Below are positions 30,569-37,584 of a stretch of DNA of 46,857 nt, piece after piece (the stretch's first letter is position 1; each line of letters begins with the position of its first letter). The DNA lies in the NCBI GenBank assembly GCA_022709715.1, contig JAKLIH010000003.1, positions 11,501 to 58,357 of the forward strand, given 5' to 3'. Made by a program: the position numbers and the translations under genes. The notes under the pieces were generated by a model, which was not told where the DNA came from, did no database searches, and saw only the letters and a list, made by a program, of their open reading frames with translations. Source of the DNA: Patescibacteria group bacterium (GTDB lineage Bacteria; Patescibacteriota; Minisyncoccia; UBA6257; JAKLIH01).

Positions 30569-30610
30569 AAAGTGCTTTCAGCGTTTACAGAACGCAAAGC
30601 ACTTTTTTCT
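30569..30610 (+). terminator. Terminator after the 30384 gene
   Basis: AAAGTGCTTT (30569-30578) pairs with AAAGCACTTT (30596-30605), followed by TTTCTTTTT. It lies directly after an in-frame TGA. Confidence 0.85.
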
Positions 30611-30641
30611 TTTTATCAATTTTTTTGGAATCATTCTTTTT

Positions 30642-30671
30642 TTGGTAAAATTTCATTAAATATGATATAAT
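30642..30671 (+). promoter_or_regulatory. Promoter of the 30706 gene
   Basis: TTGGTA, 18 bases, TATAAT, between the previous terminator and the Shine-Dalgarno. Confidence 0.6.
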
Positions 30672-30705
30672 ACAAAATAGTAAATTTTATTAAAAGGAGA
30701 ACTAT

Positions 30706-30891
30706 ATGACTGCCGATGAATTTCTTGCTTATTATTGTTTAAATGGCCATCGACCTGGAGACTATGAAATACTCATAAGTGGTGATCAAGAAAAAATAAG
30801 GGCGATGTATGAAAGAATTAACAATTATTATGAGTGGCTTAGAAAAAATGGTTCTCGAAAATCAAAAGGGGATAATTTTAATCCCAAGTAA
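30706..30891 (+). CDS. Small protein, MT(P/A)xEF family member 2
   Basis: The product has 61 residues, with Shine-Dalgarno AAAGGAG and a TAA stop directly before a terminator. Its single Trp is TGG. MTADEFLAYYCLNGHRPGDYE aligns with the 30384 product at the N-terminus (quoted region 1-20). Its middle (GDYEILISGDQEKIRAMYER) aligns with the product of 36617 (GDDKLYLYGTPDQKQEVVDR), pattern GD..L...G..Q......R...Y. The three therefore appear to be one family of short cytosolic proteins. Function unknown. Confidence 0.75.
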   Translation: MTADEFLAYYCLNGHRPGDYEILISGDQEKIRAMYERINNYYEWLRKNGSRKSKGDNFNPK

Positions 30892-30923
30892 AGGATTGCT
30901 ACAAAAAATAGCAATCCTTTTTG
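30890..30923 (+). terminator. Terminator after the 30706 gene
   Basis: AAAGGATTGCT (30890-30900) pairs with AGCAATCCTTT (30910-30920), with a T tail. Confidence 0.9.
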
Positions 30924-30969
30924 ATTTATTAGGGTGTTGCAGTAAAGAATAGAACTTGCTATTTTAAAT

Positions 30970-30998
30970 TTGACAATAATATTATTTTATGGTAACAT
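30970..30998 (+). promoter_or_regulatory. Promoter of the lipoprotein gene
   Basis: TTGACA, 17 bases, TAACAT. An overlapping TATAAT follows six bases downstream of the -10 start. Confidence 0.6.
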
Positions 30999-31032
30999 AT
31001 AATCAAATTTGTAGCTTGAAAAAGGAGAAAAA

Positions 31033-31497
31033 ATGAAAAAAATAGTACTGACAATATTTTTTTTGTGTTTAACAGCGTTAGTAATGTCTTGTTTTAAAGC
31101 AGAAAAGTTTGTTTGGAAAAAGGTTTCTGAAGAAAAGCTCGTAGCTCTTTCTCTAAGCCAGCAAATGCCTATTTCTGCACAAGGCACCGGAGGACTTTTT
31201 TTCATAACGCAAGTAACGATATCAAATGTTCCTTACCTGCAGTTTTTGAAAAAACAAGATAATGGTGCCATAAAATATGATCAAGTTCCGGCTATGGACG
31301 GATTAATTTCTCCAAATGAATGGGAGACCCGAACAGTTGAAATTTTTCAAGAAGATAGGCAAGATGGAAAACTTGTTGTTTTAGAGCTAGTTTATGAAGG
31401 AAATGGTATATTCAGACCCCATGAGGAAGGGTCTCTTAAATATCAATTTTTTATCCCGAGGGGGTCAATTGCATCGGGATATAATATTAGTCCTTAG
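31033..31497 (+). CDS. Putative small lipoprotein
   Basis: The product has 154 residues. Shine-Dalgarno AAAGGAG precedes ATG. The N-terminus MKKIVLTIFFLCLTALVMSC is a lipoprotein signal with Cys at residue 20 as the acylation site, so the protein is likely tethered to the outer face of the membrane. The mature part is beta-rich with no recognised domain. Both Trp codons that I see early in the protein are TGG, and there is no in-frame TGA. The stop is TAG inside the foot of the terminator. Confidence 0.8.
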   Translation: MKKIVLTIFFLCLTALVMSCFKAEKFVWKKVSEEKLVALSLSQQMPISAQGTGGLFFITQVTISNVPYLQFLKKQDNGAIKYDQVPAMDGLISPNEWETRTVEIFQEDRQDGKLVVLELVYEGNGIFRPHEEGSLKYQFFIPRGSIASGYNISP

Positions 31498-31519
31498 GGG
31501 GGTTCGTCCCCTTTTTTTA
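31496..31519 (+). terminator. Terminator after the lipoprotein gene
   Basis: A GGGG/CCCC stem with a GTTCGT-type loop, then seven T. The spacer 31520-31761 holds a further promoter pair but no gene I can support. Confidence 0.8.
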
Positions 31520-31659
31520 TTATTTAAATTTTATTAAACATTGACATTTGTAAATTAACGTGATATAAAAATAGCTAACGAAATCATTGATAATAAGGTT
31601 TTTTCAGTAATAATTACCGGTGGAGCTAGATTCCTATGATTTTTGTTAGGGATTTTTGT

Positions 31660-31688
31660 TTGCATTGGAATCCCAAATTTGGTATAAT
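31660..31688 (+). promoter_or_regulatory. Promoter of the inositol-phosphatase-like gene
   Basis: TTGCAT, 17 bases, TATAAT, about 75 bases upstream of the start codon. Confidence 0.6.
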
Positions 31689-31761
31689 ATTTAATATAAT
31701 AAAAGTAAGATAAGGAATCCATTGGTCTATTTATTAATAATTTTTTATAAACAATTCTTTC

Positions 31762-32547
31762 ATGGAAAAATACTTAGAATTTGCAAAATCTATAGCTAAA
31801 GAATCTGCTGAAATAGCATTAAAATATTTTAGTTTTGAAGTTGATAGTACGTGAAAGGAAGACAATACTCCTCTAACTATAGCTGATACAGAGATCAATG
31901 AGCTGGTCATAAAGAGAATAAATGAAGCTTATCCAGAACATAGTATTTACGGAGAAGAAAAAAGCGAAATAAAAGAAAATTCAAAATATATTTGAGTTTG
32001 CGATCCAATAGATGGAACAATGGCCTTTTCTTGTGGTCTGCCCCTATTTGTTTTCTCTATTGCATTGGTCGACCAGTCGAATGGTTTGCCTATCTTAGGA
32101 CTAATTAATGACCCAATAATGAAAAACATGTATTGGGCCTATAAAGATGGTGGTGCATATAGAAACGGCAAAAAAATATTTGTATCAAATGATATTGCTT
32201 TGAAAAATACATATCTAAGTACAGGAGCCTCCGGACGAGCGGTTGGGTTTTCAAATCTGCCATTTATGAAAACTTTAAGTGAAATGAAATGTGCAGTAAT
32301 GAAATACCCCTCTTTTATTTACGGTGGTATACAAGTCGCTAATGGGAAATATGTTGGGGCTGTATTTTATGCAAAGGCTGGCCATGATGTTGCCGCATTA
32401 AAGATTATTACAGAAGAGGCCGGTGGGAAAGTCACTGATTTGAACGGAGATGAAAGAAGATATGATCAGGATGGATTTGGGTGCATAGTTTCTAACGGAA
32501 TACTTCACAAAGAAATACTTGATTGTGTTCAAAGAGGTAAACTATAA
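31762..32547 (+). CDS. Inositol monophosphatase family phosphatase
   Basis: The product has 261 residues, with TGA-Trp at 31852 and 31993. Metal-binding motifs are GEEKSE (Glu pair), DPIDGTMAF (family DP.DGT.nF) and GHDVAALKIITEEAGGKVTD (family WD.aa..ll..EAGG.vtd, with His for Trp). These enzymes remove phosphate from inositol phosphate, 3'-phosphoadenosine compounds or histidinol phosphate; the substrate cannot be chosen here. It starts without Shine-Dalgarno, like the core genes and unlike the small units beside it. Confidence 0.93.
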
Positions 32548-32697
32548 AAAGTTTTAGTACTATTTTTTATTTAATGTTTGTTAAATTCAATTCTTTTCCA
32601 ATCCTCCCCCAATCTAATGTTCTAAAAATATTTAGGAATGGGAGAGCCACTTACCGTTTTTGATAAAATTAGCGAATATATTCAATAAATTAAATAT

Positions 32698-33378
32698 ATG
32701 CTTATAAAATTATCTATACAATACAATAAAAAAATAGATTCCGAAGAAAAGTTAAAAAGACTAATCCATCTAGCCTATAAATTAAATCAGAAATTTTTTG
32801 AGACTGAATTACCTTTATTAAAAATAAAGCTTTTTTATTCTAGAAAAAATTTCAATTATTACTTTAAAAAAATATATCACCAAGATTCTTTAGCTTGAAT
32901 GGTTGCTTGGATACCAAGTAAATTTTATATTTATATTTTTAGCCCTTCAGCTTTTAAATCTGAAACTAGTCATAAAGCCAGCAATTTTATTAAAGTTTTA
33001 ACTCATGAAATAACCCACATTTTTATAAAAGAAATATACAATATTAACCAACCAAGATGATTAATTGAAGGGTTGGCAGATTATATAGCCAAGAAAGATT
33101 TTAAAAAAGTAAAAATTAAGAAAATTATTAATTTTAAACTTTTACATACTTTTAATGATTTTAAAAACTATAACTCGTATAATCAATCAGGATTATTTGC
33201 TAAATATTTATTAGAAGAATTTGGAAAAAATTTATTATTACAGCTTATAGAAAATTTAAGAAATAATAAAAATGATTTTGAAAATTTTAAAAAAATCTTT
33301 AAAAAAACATATAAATTGAATTTTAATACAGTAATAAACAATTGGTCAGATAATATAAACGCCAACCTAGATAAATAA
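32698..33378 (+). CDS. Zincin metallopeptidase (HExxH...GLADY)
   Basis: The product has 226 residues. The zinc motif HEITH is at 103-107 and the third ligand lies in IEGLADYIA (Glu124), the gluzincin arrangement of the peptidase_MA type. TGA-Trp occurs at 32896 and 33058, the second just before LIEGLADY, where many relatives have W.EGlA.y. No signal peptide is seen, so it may act inside the cell or be exported by an unrecognised route. The 150-bp spacer before it (32548-32697) contains only a possible 16-codon fragment near 32638-32688. Confidence 0.88.
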
Positions 33379-33384
33379 AAGAAA

Positions 33385-33440
33385 ACCGAACAATCTCTAT
33401 CTATATCTACATGGCGATAGCCATTAGAGATTGTTCGGTA
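33385..33440 (-). terminator. Terminator of minus-strand RNA copy 1
   Basis: ACCGAACAATCTCTA and TAGAGATTGTTCGGT form a perfect 15-bp inverted repeat. On the minus strand it is followed by TTTTCTTTTATTT. Confidence 0.75.
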
Positions 33441-33696
33441 TAATACATCTCTTTAATAACGAAGAGACGACCACCATTTTTGACCGTCATAGCCTTGGTG
33501 AGCATTATCTCGCCAACTAGCTGATAGCTGAAGATTCTATTTGTCCTTCCATAGAAGGTTAATAATATTCTGTTCATTATTTCTCAGGTGAATTTTACGG
33601 CATCTCAGTTTAGAATAAGTAATTCTATTAGTAATGCCCAATATAAGGTACAAACTTATCCAGTAAATGCATTGGTTTACTTTACCGATTATTATT
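33385..33696 (-). ncRNA. Candidate minus-strand RNA with 16S-rRNA-like hairpin (copy 1)
   Basis: A minus-strand promoter (33697-33724) and a terminator hairpin at the other end (33387-33440) frame about 300 bases without a convincing gene. Inside, CTAGTTGGCGAGATAATG then CTCACCAAGGCTATGACGG (minus strand, around 33483-33522) is nearly the conserved 16S rRNA stretch around E. coli 240-280. Copy 2 at 33777-33993 shares this hairpin and flanks. The rest does not read as an intact 16S gene. Confidence 0.5.
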
Positions 33697-33724
33697 ATTG
33701 TATAGTATTTTTATAATTTGTCAA
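33697..33724 (-). promoter_or_regulatory. Promoter of minus-strand RNA copy 1
   Basis: On the minus strand TTGACA (33724-33719), 16 bases, TACAAT (33702-33697). Confidence 0.55.
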
Positions 33725-33776
33725 CTGGTTTTTTAAAAAATCGAACGGCCTTGTTAATAGATAGGATTGTTTAAAT

Positions 33777-33806
33777 TAAAAAAAGCGCCCCTTAAGAACA
33801 AGGGGC
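33777..33806 (-). terminator. Terminator of minus-strand RNA copy 2
   Basis: CGCCCCTT / AAGGGGCG stem, with a run of T after it on the minus strand. Confidence 0.85.
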
Positions 33807-33993
33807 GGCCACCATACATCCATTCGCCTTGGTGAGCCATTGCCTCGCCAACCAGCAGTCGGAAGGAGAGTTTTCCAATAATATGGGTTAAATGTTATCC
33901 AATTATTGGTTTCTCCAGGTGTATCAACGCGCGTTAAATGGGTACAAGCCAATTTCAAATATCTAACTAATAATACTATATATTTGAAGTGGC
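33777..33993 (-). ncRNA. Candidate minus-strand RNA with 16S-rRNA-like hairpin (copy 2)
   Basis: The unit is framed by a minus promoter at 34000-34027 and a terminator at 33777-33806, giving a transcript of about 215 bases. The core CTGGTTGGCGAGGCAATG then GCTCACCAAGGCGA (around 33823-33855) matches the 16S rRNA H11 region closely. Upstream GGAGAAACC, GGATAACATTT and AACCCATA also echo 16S spacing. A W-rich 60-residue minus frame covers it but has no ribosome-binding site and would read into the terminator. Confidence 0.5.
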
Positions 33994-33999
33994 ATTATT

Positions 34000-34027
34000 A
34001 TATTAGCATATTTGGAAAAGATGTCAA
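34000..34027 (-). promoter_or_regulatory. Promoter of minus-strand RNA copy 2
   Basis: On the minus strand TTGACA (34027-34022), 16 bases, TAATAT (34005-34000). The neighbouring + promoter at 34052 makes this a divergent promoter region. Confidence 0.6.
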
Positions 34028-34051
34028 CCGATTATATGTAATTTTAATATA

Positions 34052-34080
34052 TTGATATTAGAATAAAAATATGTTAATAT
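34052..34080 (+). promoter_or_regulatory. Promoter of the 34113 gene
   Basis: TTGATA, 17 bases, TAATAT. Confidence 0.6.
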
Positions 34081-34112
34081 GCCAACAGCAAACAAAAAAT
34101 TAGGAGGGAACT

Positions 34113-34520
34113 ATGAAAATTTTGGATGTGCCTGTGAAATTGGAAATTGTTATTATCCCGAATCCAAACAGAGAATATAAAATTGAGGGTAGTATTGAAT
34201 TATCCGCCAAAGGCAAAAAAGTGTCCTTCGATTATTATTTTAACAATAGAGATCGTGAAATCATGGTGGAGGGTCACGAAATAGATATCTCTATTGTTGA
34301 TAAAATAATAGGACAAAAACACAACTTGAAATACACATATCCAGATAAAAATTTATGGAAAATTGATTTTCGAATTCGTGAACTATGGAAATTAGTTCAA
34401 AAAACGATCGCCTTATTAGCGATCAATCCGCTTCTTCAAAATAAAGATGCTGGAATCGTGTATAACGCCATTGAAATGGTTGACAAAGGTTCGTACCAAA
34501 CTTTTTTTGATCCATTTTGA
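34113..34520 (+). CDS. Small hypothetical protein (135 aa), ending at TGA before a terminator
   Basis: A strong Shine-Dalgarno (AGGAGGG) precedes ATG. Both internal Trp codons are TGG. The frame meets TGA at 34518. Reading it as Trp would add 17 residues encoded by the terminator hairpin itself, up to TAA 34572. Ending at TGA places the stop 17 bases before a perfect GC-rich terminator. The product is beta-rich at the N-terminus and helical at the end, with no signal and no recognised family. Confidence 0.7.
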   Translation: MKILDVPVKLEIVIIPNPNREYKIEGSIELSAKGKKVSFDYYFNNRDREIMVEGHEIDISIVDKIIGQKHNLKYTYPDKNLWKIDFRIRELWKLVQKTIALLAINPLLQNKDAGIVYNAIEMVDKGSYQTFFDPF

Positions 34521-34535
34521 TCAAGACGAAAACCG

Positions 34536-34568
34536 ATATCGGGTGCCGTAAACGGCGCCCGATTTTAT
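34536..34568 (+). terminator. Terminator after the 34113 gene
   Basis: ATCGGGTGCCGT (34538-34549) pairs with ACGGCGCCCGAT (34552-34563), with one G-U pair, then TTTTATTT. Confidence 0.88.
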
Positions 34569-34579
34569 TTATAAAAAAC

Positions 34580-34608
34580 TTGAAATTCATGTTTTGATAT
34601 GATAATAT
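34580..34608 (+). promoter_or_regulatory. Promoter of the 34646 gene
   Basis: TTGAAA, 17 bases, TAATAT, with the same layout as the units before it. Confidence 0.65.
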
Positions 34609-34645
34609 TAATTCAGTAGCTTATTATAAATTAGGAGGTGTAGTA

Positions 34646-35071
34646 ATGGTTAAAAAAGTTGGACACATTATTGACGGTGTAGTGGATGAGTCGTTGCGTA
34701 TAACTCATTATGGTGAAAAAAGAGAGCTAATTTTTGAGTCGAATGGTAACAGAGAGGTGTTTAGCTACATATTAAACACCGTTCCTACTCGCATGCTTTC
34801 TAACCAAGATTGGGTAGATATCACTATTATTCAACAACGTACTGGTAAAGAATTTCACCTCACTGGTAGCTTTCCTGATATTTTGGGTTGCGATCTAGAA
34901 GAAGACCCGATGTCATTGGCTAGAACCGTTTTTCGTTTCGCTTTTGATATTATATACCAATATTATATTGAAATGAAACAAAACGGTAATCAAAATCTCA
35001 TTGGACCGAAGATAAAAAAACCTATGCTCGTTTCAGACGATGTTTTAAGCACTATTTTTGGAAAAAGATAA
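34646..35071 (+). CDS. Small hypothetical protein (141 aa), monocistronic
   Basis: Shine-Dalgarno TAGGAGGTG precedes ATG, and TAA is followed by a terminator. The only Trp is TGG. The product is mixed alpha/beta and cytosolic (ELIFESNGNREVFSY, then a helix with FRFAFDIIYQYYIEMK). It does not clearly align with the 34113 product, although both are of similar size and layout. No family recognised. Confidence 0.78.
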   Translation: MVKKVGHIIDGVVDESLRITHYGEKRELIFESNGNREVFSYILNTVPTRMLSNQDWVDITIIQQRTGKEFHLTGSFPDILGCDLEEDPMSLARTVFRFAFDIIYQYYIEMKQNGNQNLIGPKIKKPMLVSDDVLSTIFGKR

Positions 35072-35072
35072 T

Positions 35073-35097
35073 CGGGGGCTTCGGCCCCTCTTTTTTT
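35073..35097 (+). terminator. Terminator after the 34646 gene
   Basis: GGGGC-TTCG-GCCCC tetraloop hairpin with a run of seven T. Confidence 0.92.
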
Positions 35098-35139
35098 ATT
35101 CTAAATTATGATATAATAATATTATAAAAACTTTCCAAC

Positions 35140-36306
35140 ATGAAAAACTTTATTATATTTTTATTTATATTTTTGGGCTTGTCAACAATTATTTGATTTT
35201 TTGATAACTATGATACGAAATCATACTTAGCTGATACCAACAAAATTGTCAAAAATATCAATAATCATCAAAATTTAACTGATGACGATTTAAGAAAGCA
35301 AATCGGTCAAATGATTATGGTTGGTTTTAACGGTAGCAGTATTAACGAACAGTCCGATGTTGTCAAAGCCATTAAAGAAAAAAAGATTGGCGGAGTAATT
35401 TTATTTAATCGCGATAAGCTAAGTAATATTGTTAGTTATCAACAAACCAAGAAATTAATCAATGATTTACAAAGTTATTCCGATATACCTTTATTTATAG
35501 CTGTTGATGCCGAAGGCGGCAAAGTAAATCGTCTCAATGATTTGATTGAAATAAAGTCGGCCTACGAAATGGGCAATAATAAAACTAACGAAATCACCCA
35601 AATAGAATCATCAAAATTATCCCAAGGATTAAAAAATCTTGGCTTTAATATGAATTTAGCTCCGGTGGTGGATGTTAATGTAAACAACAATCCAGCTATT
35701 GGTGGACTCAAAAGATCTTTTTCTAATGAACCAAGTCAAGTAACGTATCAAGCCAACAATTTTATTTTAAATCATTTTAAAAATAATATTATTGCAGTTG
35801 TTAAACATTTTCCTGGCCAGGGCAGTGCTTTAAAAGATACCCACAATGAATTAGCCGATATTACTAATACTTACAGCGAATCTGAATTAATTCCTTATCA
35901 AGAATTAAATAAAAAAGGTTTAATGCGATCAGTGATGGTTGGTCATTTAATAAATAAAAATATTGATCAAAATTATCCAGCCAGTTTATCATCCAAATTT
36001 ATTCAAAATATATTACGTCAACAAATTGATTTCAATGGTGTTGTTATGACTGATGATTTACAGATGTCAGCCATAAAAAATAATTTTACTTTTGAAGAGT
36101 CAATTGTTTTAGCTATAAACGCTGGAGCCGATATTGTAGTGGCCACTAAAAGCCTATCTAATCAATATGACCAAAATACACCCTATAAAATGCATGAAAT
36201 AATCTATAATAATGTTAAAAACGGCAATATACCAATTACTCGAATAAACGAATCATATAATCGAATTATAAAACTAAAAGAGCAATTTGACATTATTAAA
36301 AAATAA
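35140..36306 (+). CDS. Glycoside hydrolase family 3, beta-N-acetylglucosaminidase-like
   Basis: The product has 388 residues. An N-terminal signal anchor (residues 1-22, W by TGA at 35194) puts the enzyme outside the membrane. VDAEGGKVNRL (from 122), K222-HFPGQG with D233-T-H235, and VVMTDDLQMSAI with D305 are the NagZ-type signature, including the Asp-His pair that serves as acid/base and the nucleophile Asp. NagZ usually has HFPGHG; here Gln replaces the second His. It probably cuts GlcNAc from wall or chitin fragments. It starts its own unit after the 35073 terminator. Confidence 0.92.
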
Positions 36307-36369
36307 CAAAAATCGCTTGTTTTTTTCTAAAAAACATTTTACAATATATATAATATTAAATATAAAAAT

Positions 36370-36532
36370 ATGAAATTTTTAACCGAAGGTACGGAAGGGT
36401 ATAGTATTAAAGAAACCGATAGATAAAAAATATTAAATTATATTATTATGACAAATCATTTTGATGCCAATCCAGGTTTTTAAAAAATATTAAACTATTA
36501 CCATGGGAAAACAAGGTGATACTGGTTTTTAA
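36370..36532 (+). other. Three tandem micro-ORFs (18, 11 and 9 codons)
   Basis: ATG-to-TAA frames at 36370-36426 (18 residues), 36448-36483 (MTNHFDANPGF) and 36503-36532 (MGKQGDTGF) follow one another. They are separated by near-identical linkers of the form TAAAAAATATTAAA(C/T)TAT. The last two end in Gly-Phe. TATAAT at 36349 lies upstream, and a terminator overlaps the last stop. No Shine-Dalgarno is seen. They could encode short peptides or be chance frames in a small RNA. Confidence 0.35.
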
Positions 36533-36561
36533 GAAAAGGTGTTAACATCTTTTCTTTTTAT
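36531..36561 (+). terminator. Terminator after the micro-ORFs
   Basis: AAGAAAAGGTG (36531-36541) pairs with CATCTTTTCTT (36546-36556), with a T tail. The stop of the third micro-ORF is in the stem foot. Confidence 0.75.
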
Positions 36562-36616
36562 ATAAATATGGTAAAATATTGTTAGAAATTTATACAAAAA
36601 GGAAGTTGGTGATAAA

Positions 36617-36811
36617 TTGAACATTATTGTTGATGCTCGAGAAGAATTGCTCATGCGACTTGGTTTGGGTGGATACAAAGCTGGAGATGACAAACTTTAT
36701 CTTTATGGAACACCCGATCAAAAACAAGAAGTTGTTGATAGATTACAATCTTATTTCAACAACAAGAAAGCGCACAAATGAGCAACGATTTACAAAGACG
36801 TTTTGCCTTAA
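36617..36811 (+). CDS. Small protein, member 3 of the short GD..L family
   Basis: The frame begins at TTG 36617 after an AAGGAAG ribosome-binding site; there is no ATG. It meets TGA at 36779 after 54 codons. Read as Trp it continues nine residues to TAA 36809, located in the loop of the terminator; read as stop it ends before the hairpin. The segment AGDDKLYLYGTPDQKQEVVD aligns with the 30706 product. The end is therefore ambiguous (36781 or 36811). Function unknown. Confidence 0.6.
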
Positions 36812-36830
36812 AAAACAGAACGTCTTTTTT
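36794..36830 (+). terminator. Terminator after the 36617 gene
   Basis: AAAGACGTTT pairs with GAACGTCTTT, followed by T. It overlaps the last codons if TGA is read through. Confidence 0.75.
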
Positions 36831-36835
36831 GAATG

Positions 36836-36864
36836 TTGACAAATGGCAATTAATATGCTATAAT
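36836..36864 (+). promoter_or_regulatory. Perfect-consensus promoter upstream of greA
   Basis: TTGACA, 17 bases, TATAAT: an exact match to the sigma-70 consensus, about 185 bases before greA. A second weaker pair (TTGACA near 36895 with TACTAT) follows. Confidence 0.8.
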
Positions 36865-36939
36865 AACAATATATAAAAAATAGGAAAAAACACTTGACAT
36901 TTTTATAAAAGTTTCCTACTATATACGAGTCATTTATTC

Positions 36940-36977
36940 GATGAGCAAGCTATTTATAATAGCTTGTCCATCTTTTT
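36940..36977 (+). terminator. Hairpin with T run in the greA leader (attenuator or small-RNA end)
   Basis: GATG-AG-CAAGCTAT pairs with ATAGCTTG-TC-CATC, then five T and a C. It would end a transcript of about 105 bases from the consensus promoter, before greA. Confidence 0.7.
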
Positions 36978-37049
36978 CTCTCAAAAATTATTATTTTAGA
37001 TAATTTAGAAGTCGCAAGTATTAATCAATTTGTTAACAATAAAGATATT

Positions 37050-37520
37050 ATGAACAATAAATACGAAATTACTCAGACCGGTTTAGACGAGCTTAAAAAA
37101 GAATTAGCTGAGTTAAAAAAAGAAAGAGCCGAAGTTATTGAAACCATTAAAGTGGCTAAATCTTTTGGTGATCTTTCAGAAAATGCTGAATATTCAACGG
37201 CTCGAGAACGTCAAACATTTGTTGAATCACGCATTCTTGATCTCGAGGACAAAATTAAAAAAGCTATTCTTGTGGACGCCAATCACAATAAAAATATTGT
37301 GGGTCTTGGATCCAAAGTAGAAATTATTCAAGTTAATAATTCAAGCCATGCGGCTAAAATTGTTGAATTAGTAAGTTCAGCTGAATCCGATCCATTAGCT
37401 GGTAAAATTTCTCAAGATTCACCTTTAGGCATTGCTTTACTTAACCATATAGTAGGGGATGAAGCTGTTGTCAAAACTCCTCAAAAGGAAATACACTATA
37501 AAATCAAAAAAATATTGTAA
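37050..37520 (+). CDS. greA: Transcription elongation factor GreA
   Basis: The 156-residue product is the family length. The N-terminal antiparallel coiled coil contains the tip acidic residues (GDLSENAEYSTARERQ), which enter the RNA polymerase secondary channel and trigger cleavage of backtracked RNA. The C-terminal FKBP-like domain ends with SPLGIALLNHIVGDEAVV, typical of GreA. There are no Trp codons. It precedes the heat-shock group and has an unusual leader with a strong promoter and an internal terminator-like hairpin. Confidence 0.96.
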   Translation: MNNKYEITQTGLDELKKELAELKKERAEVIETIKVAKSFGDLSENAEYSTARERQTFVESRILDLEDKIKKAILVDANHNKNIVGLGSKVEIIQVNNSSHAAKIVELVSSAESDPLAGKISQDSPLGIALLNHIVGDEAVVKTPQKEIHYKIKKIL

Positions 37521-37537
37521 TTTTCAAAAAACTTAAA

Positions 37538-37564
37538 CTAGCACTCTTGACAAAAGAGTGCTAG
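37538..37564. promoter_or_regulatory. CIRCE operator
   Basis: CTAGCACTC-N9-GAGTGCTAG is the HrcA-binding inverted repeat, here with CTAG rather than TTAG at the outer ends. The -35 box TTGACA lies exactly in its 9-base centre, so HrcA binding would block RNA polymerase. Confidence 0.93.
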
Positions 37565-37575
37565 TTTGCTAATAT
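37547..37575 (+). promoter_or_regulatory. Promoter of the hrcA operon
   Basis: TTGACA inside CIRCE, 17 bases, TAATAT, ten bases before the hrcA start codon. Confidence 0.85.
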
Positions 37576-37584
37576 AGAGATATT

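Noticed and set aside
31631-31711. Short frame MIFVRDF... upstream of the phosphatase gene
   Set aside because: It spans the likely promoter of the next gene and has no translation signal.
33776-33958. W-rich 60-residue minus-strand protein
   Set aside because: It has no ribosome-binding site, reads into the terminator, and the paralogous copy is broken by stops in that frame, while the DNA matches a 16S hairpin.
33385-33960. Intact 16S rRNA gene
   Set aside because: Only one short conserved stretch per copy matches; other universal 16S segments are absent.
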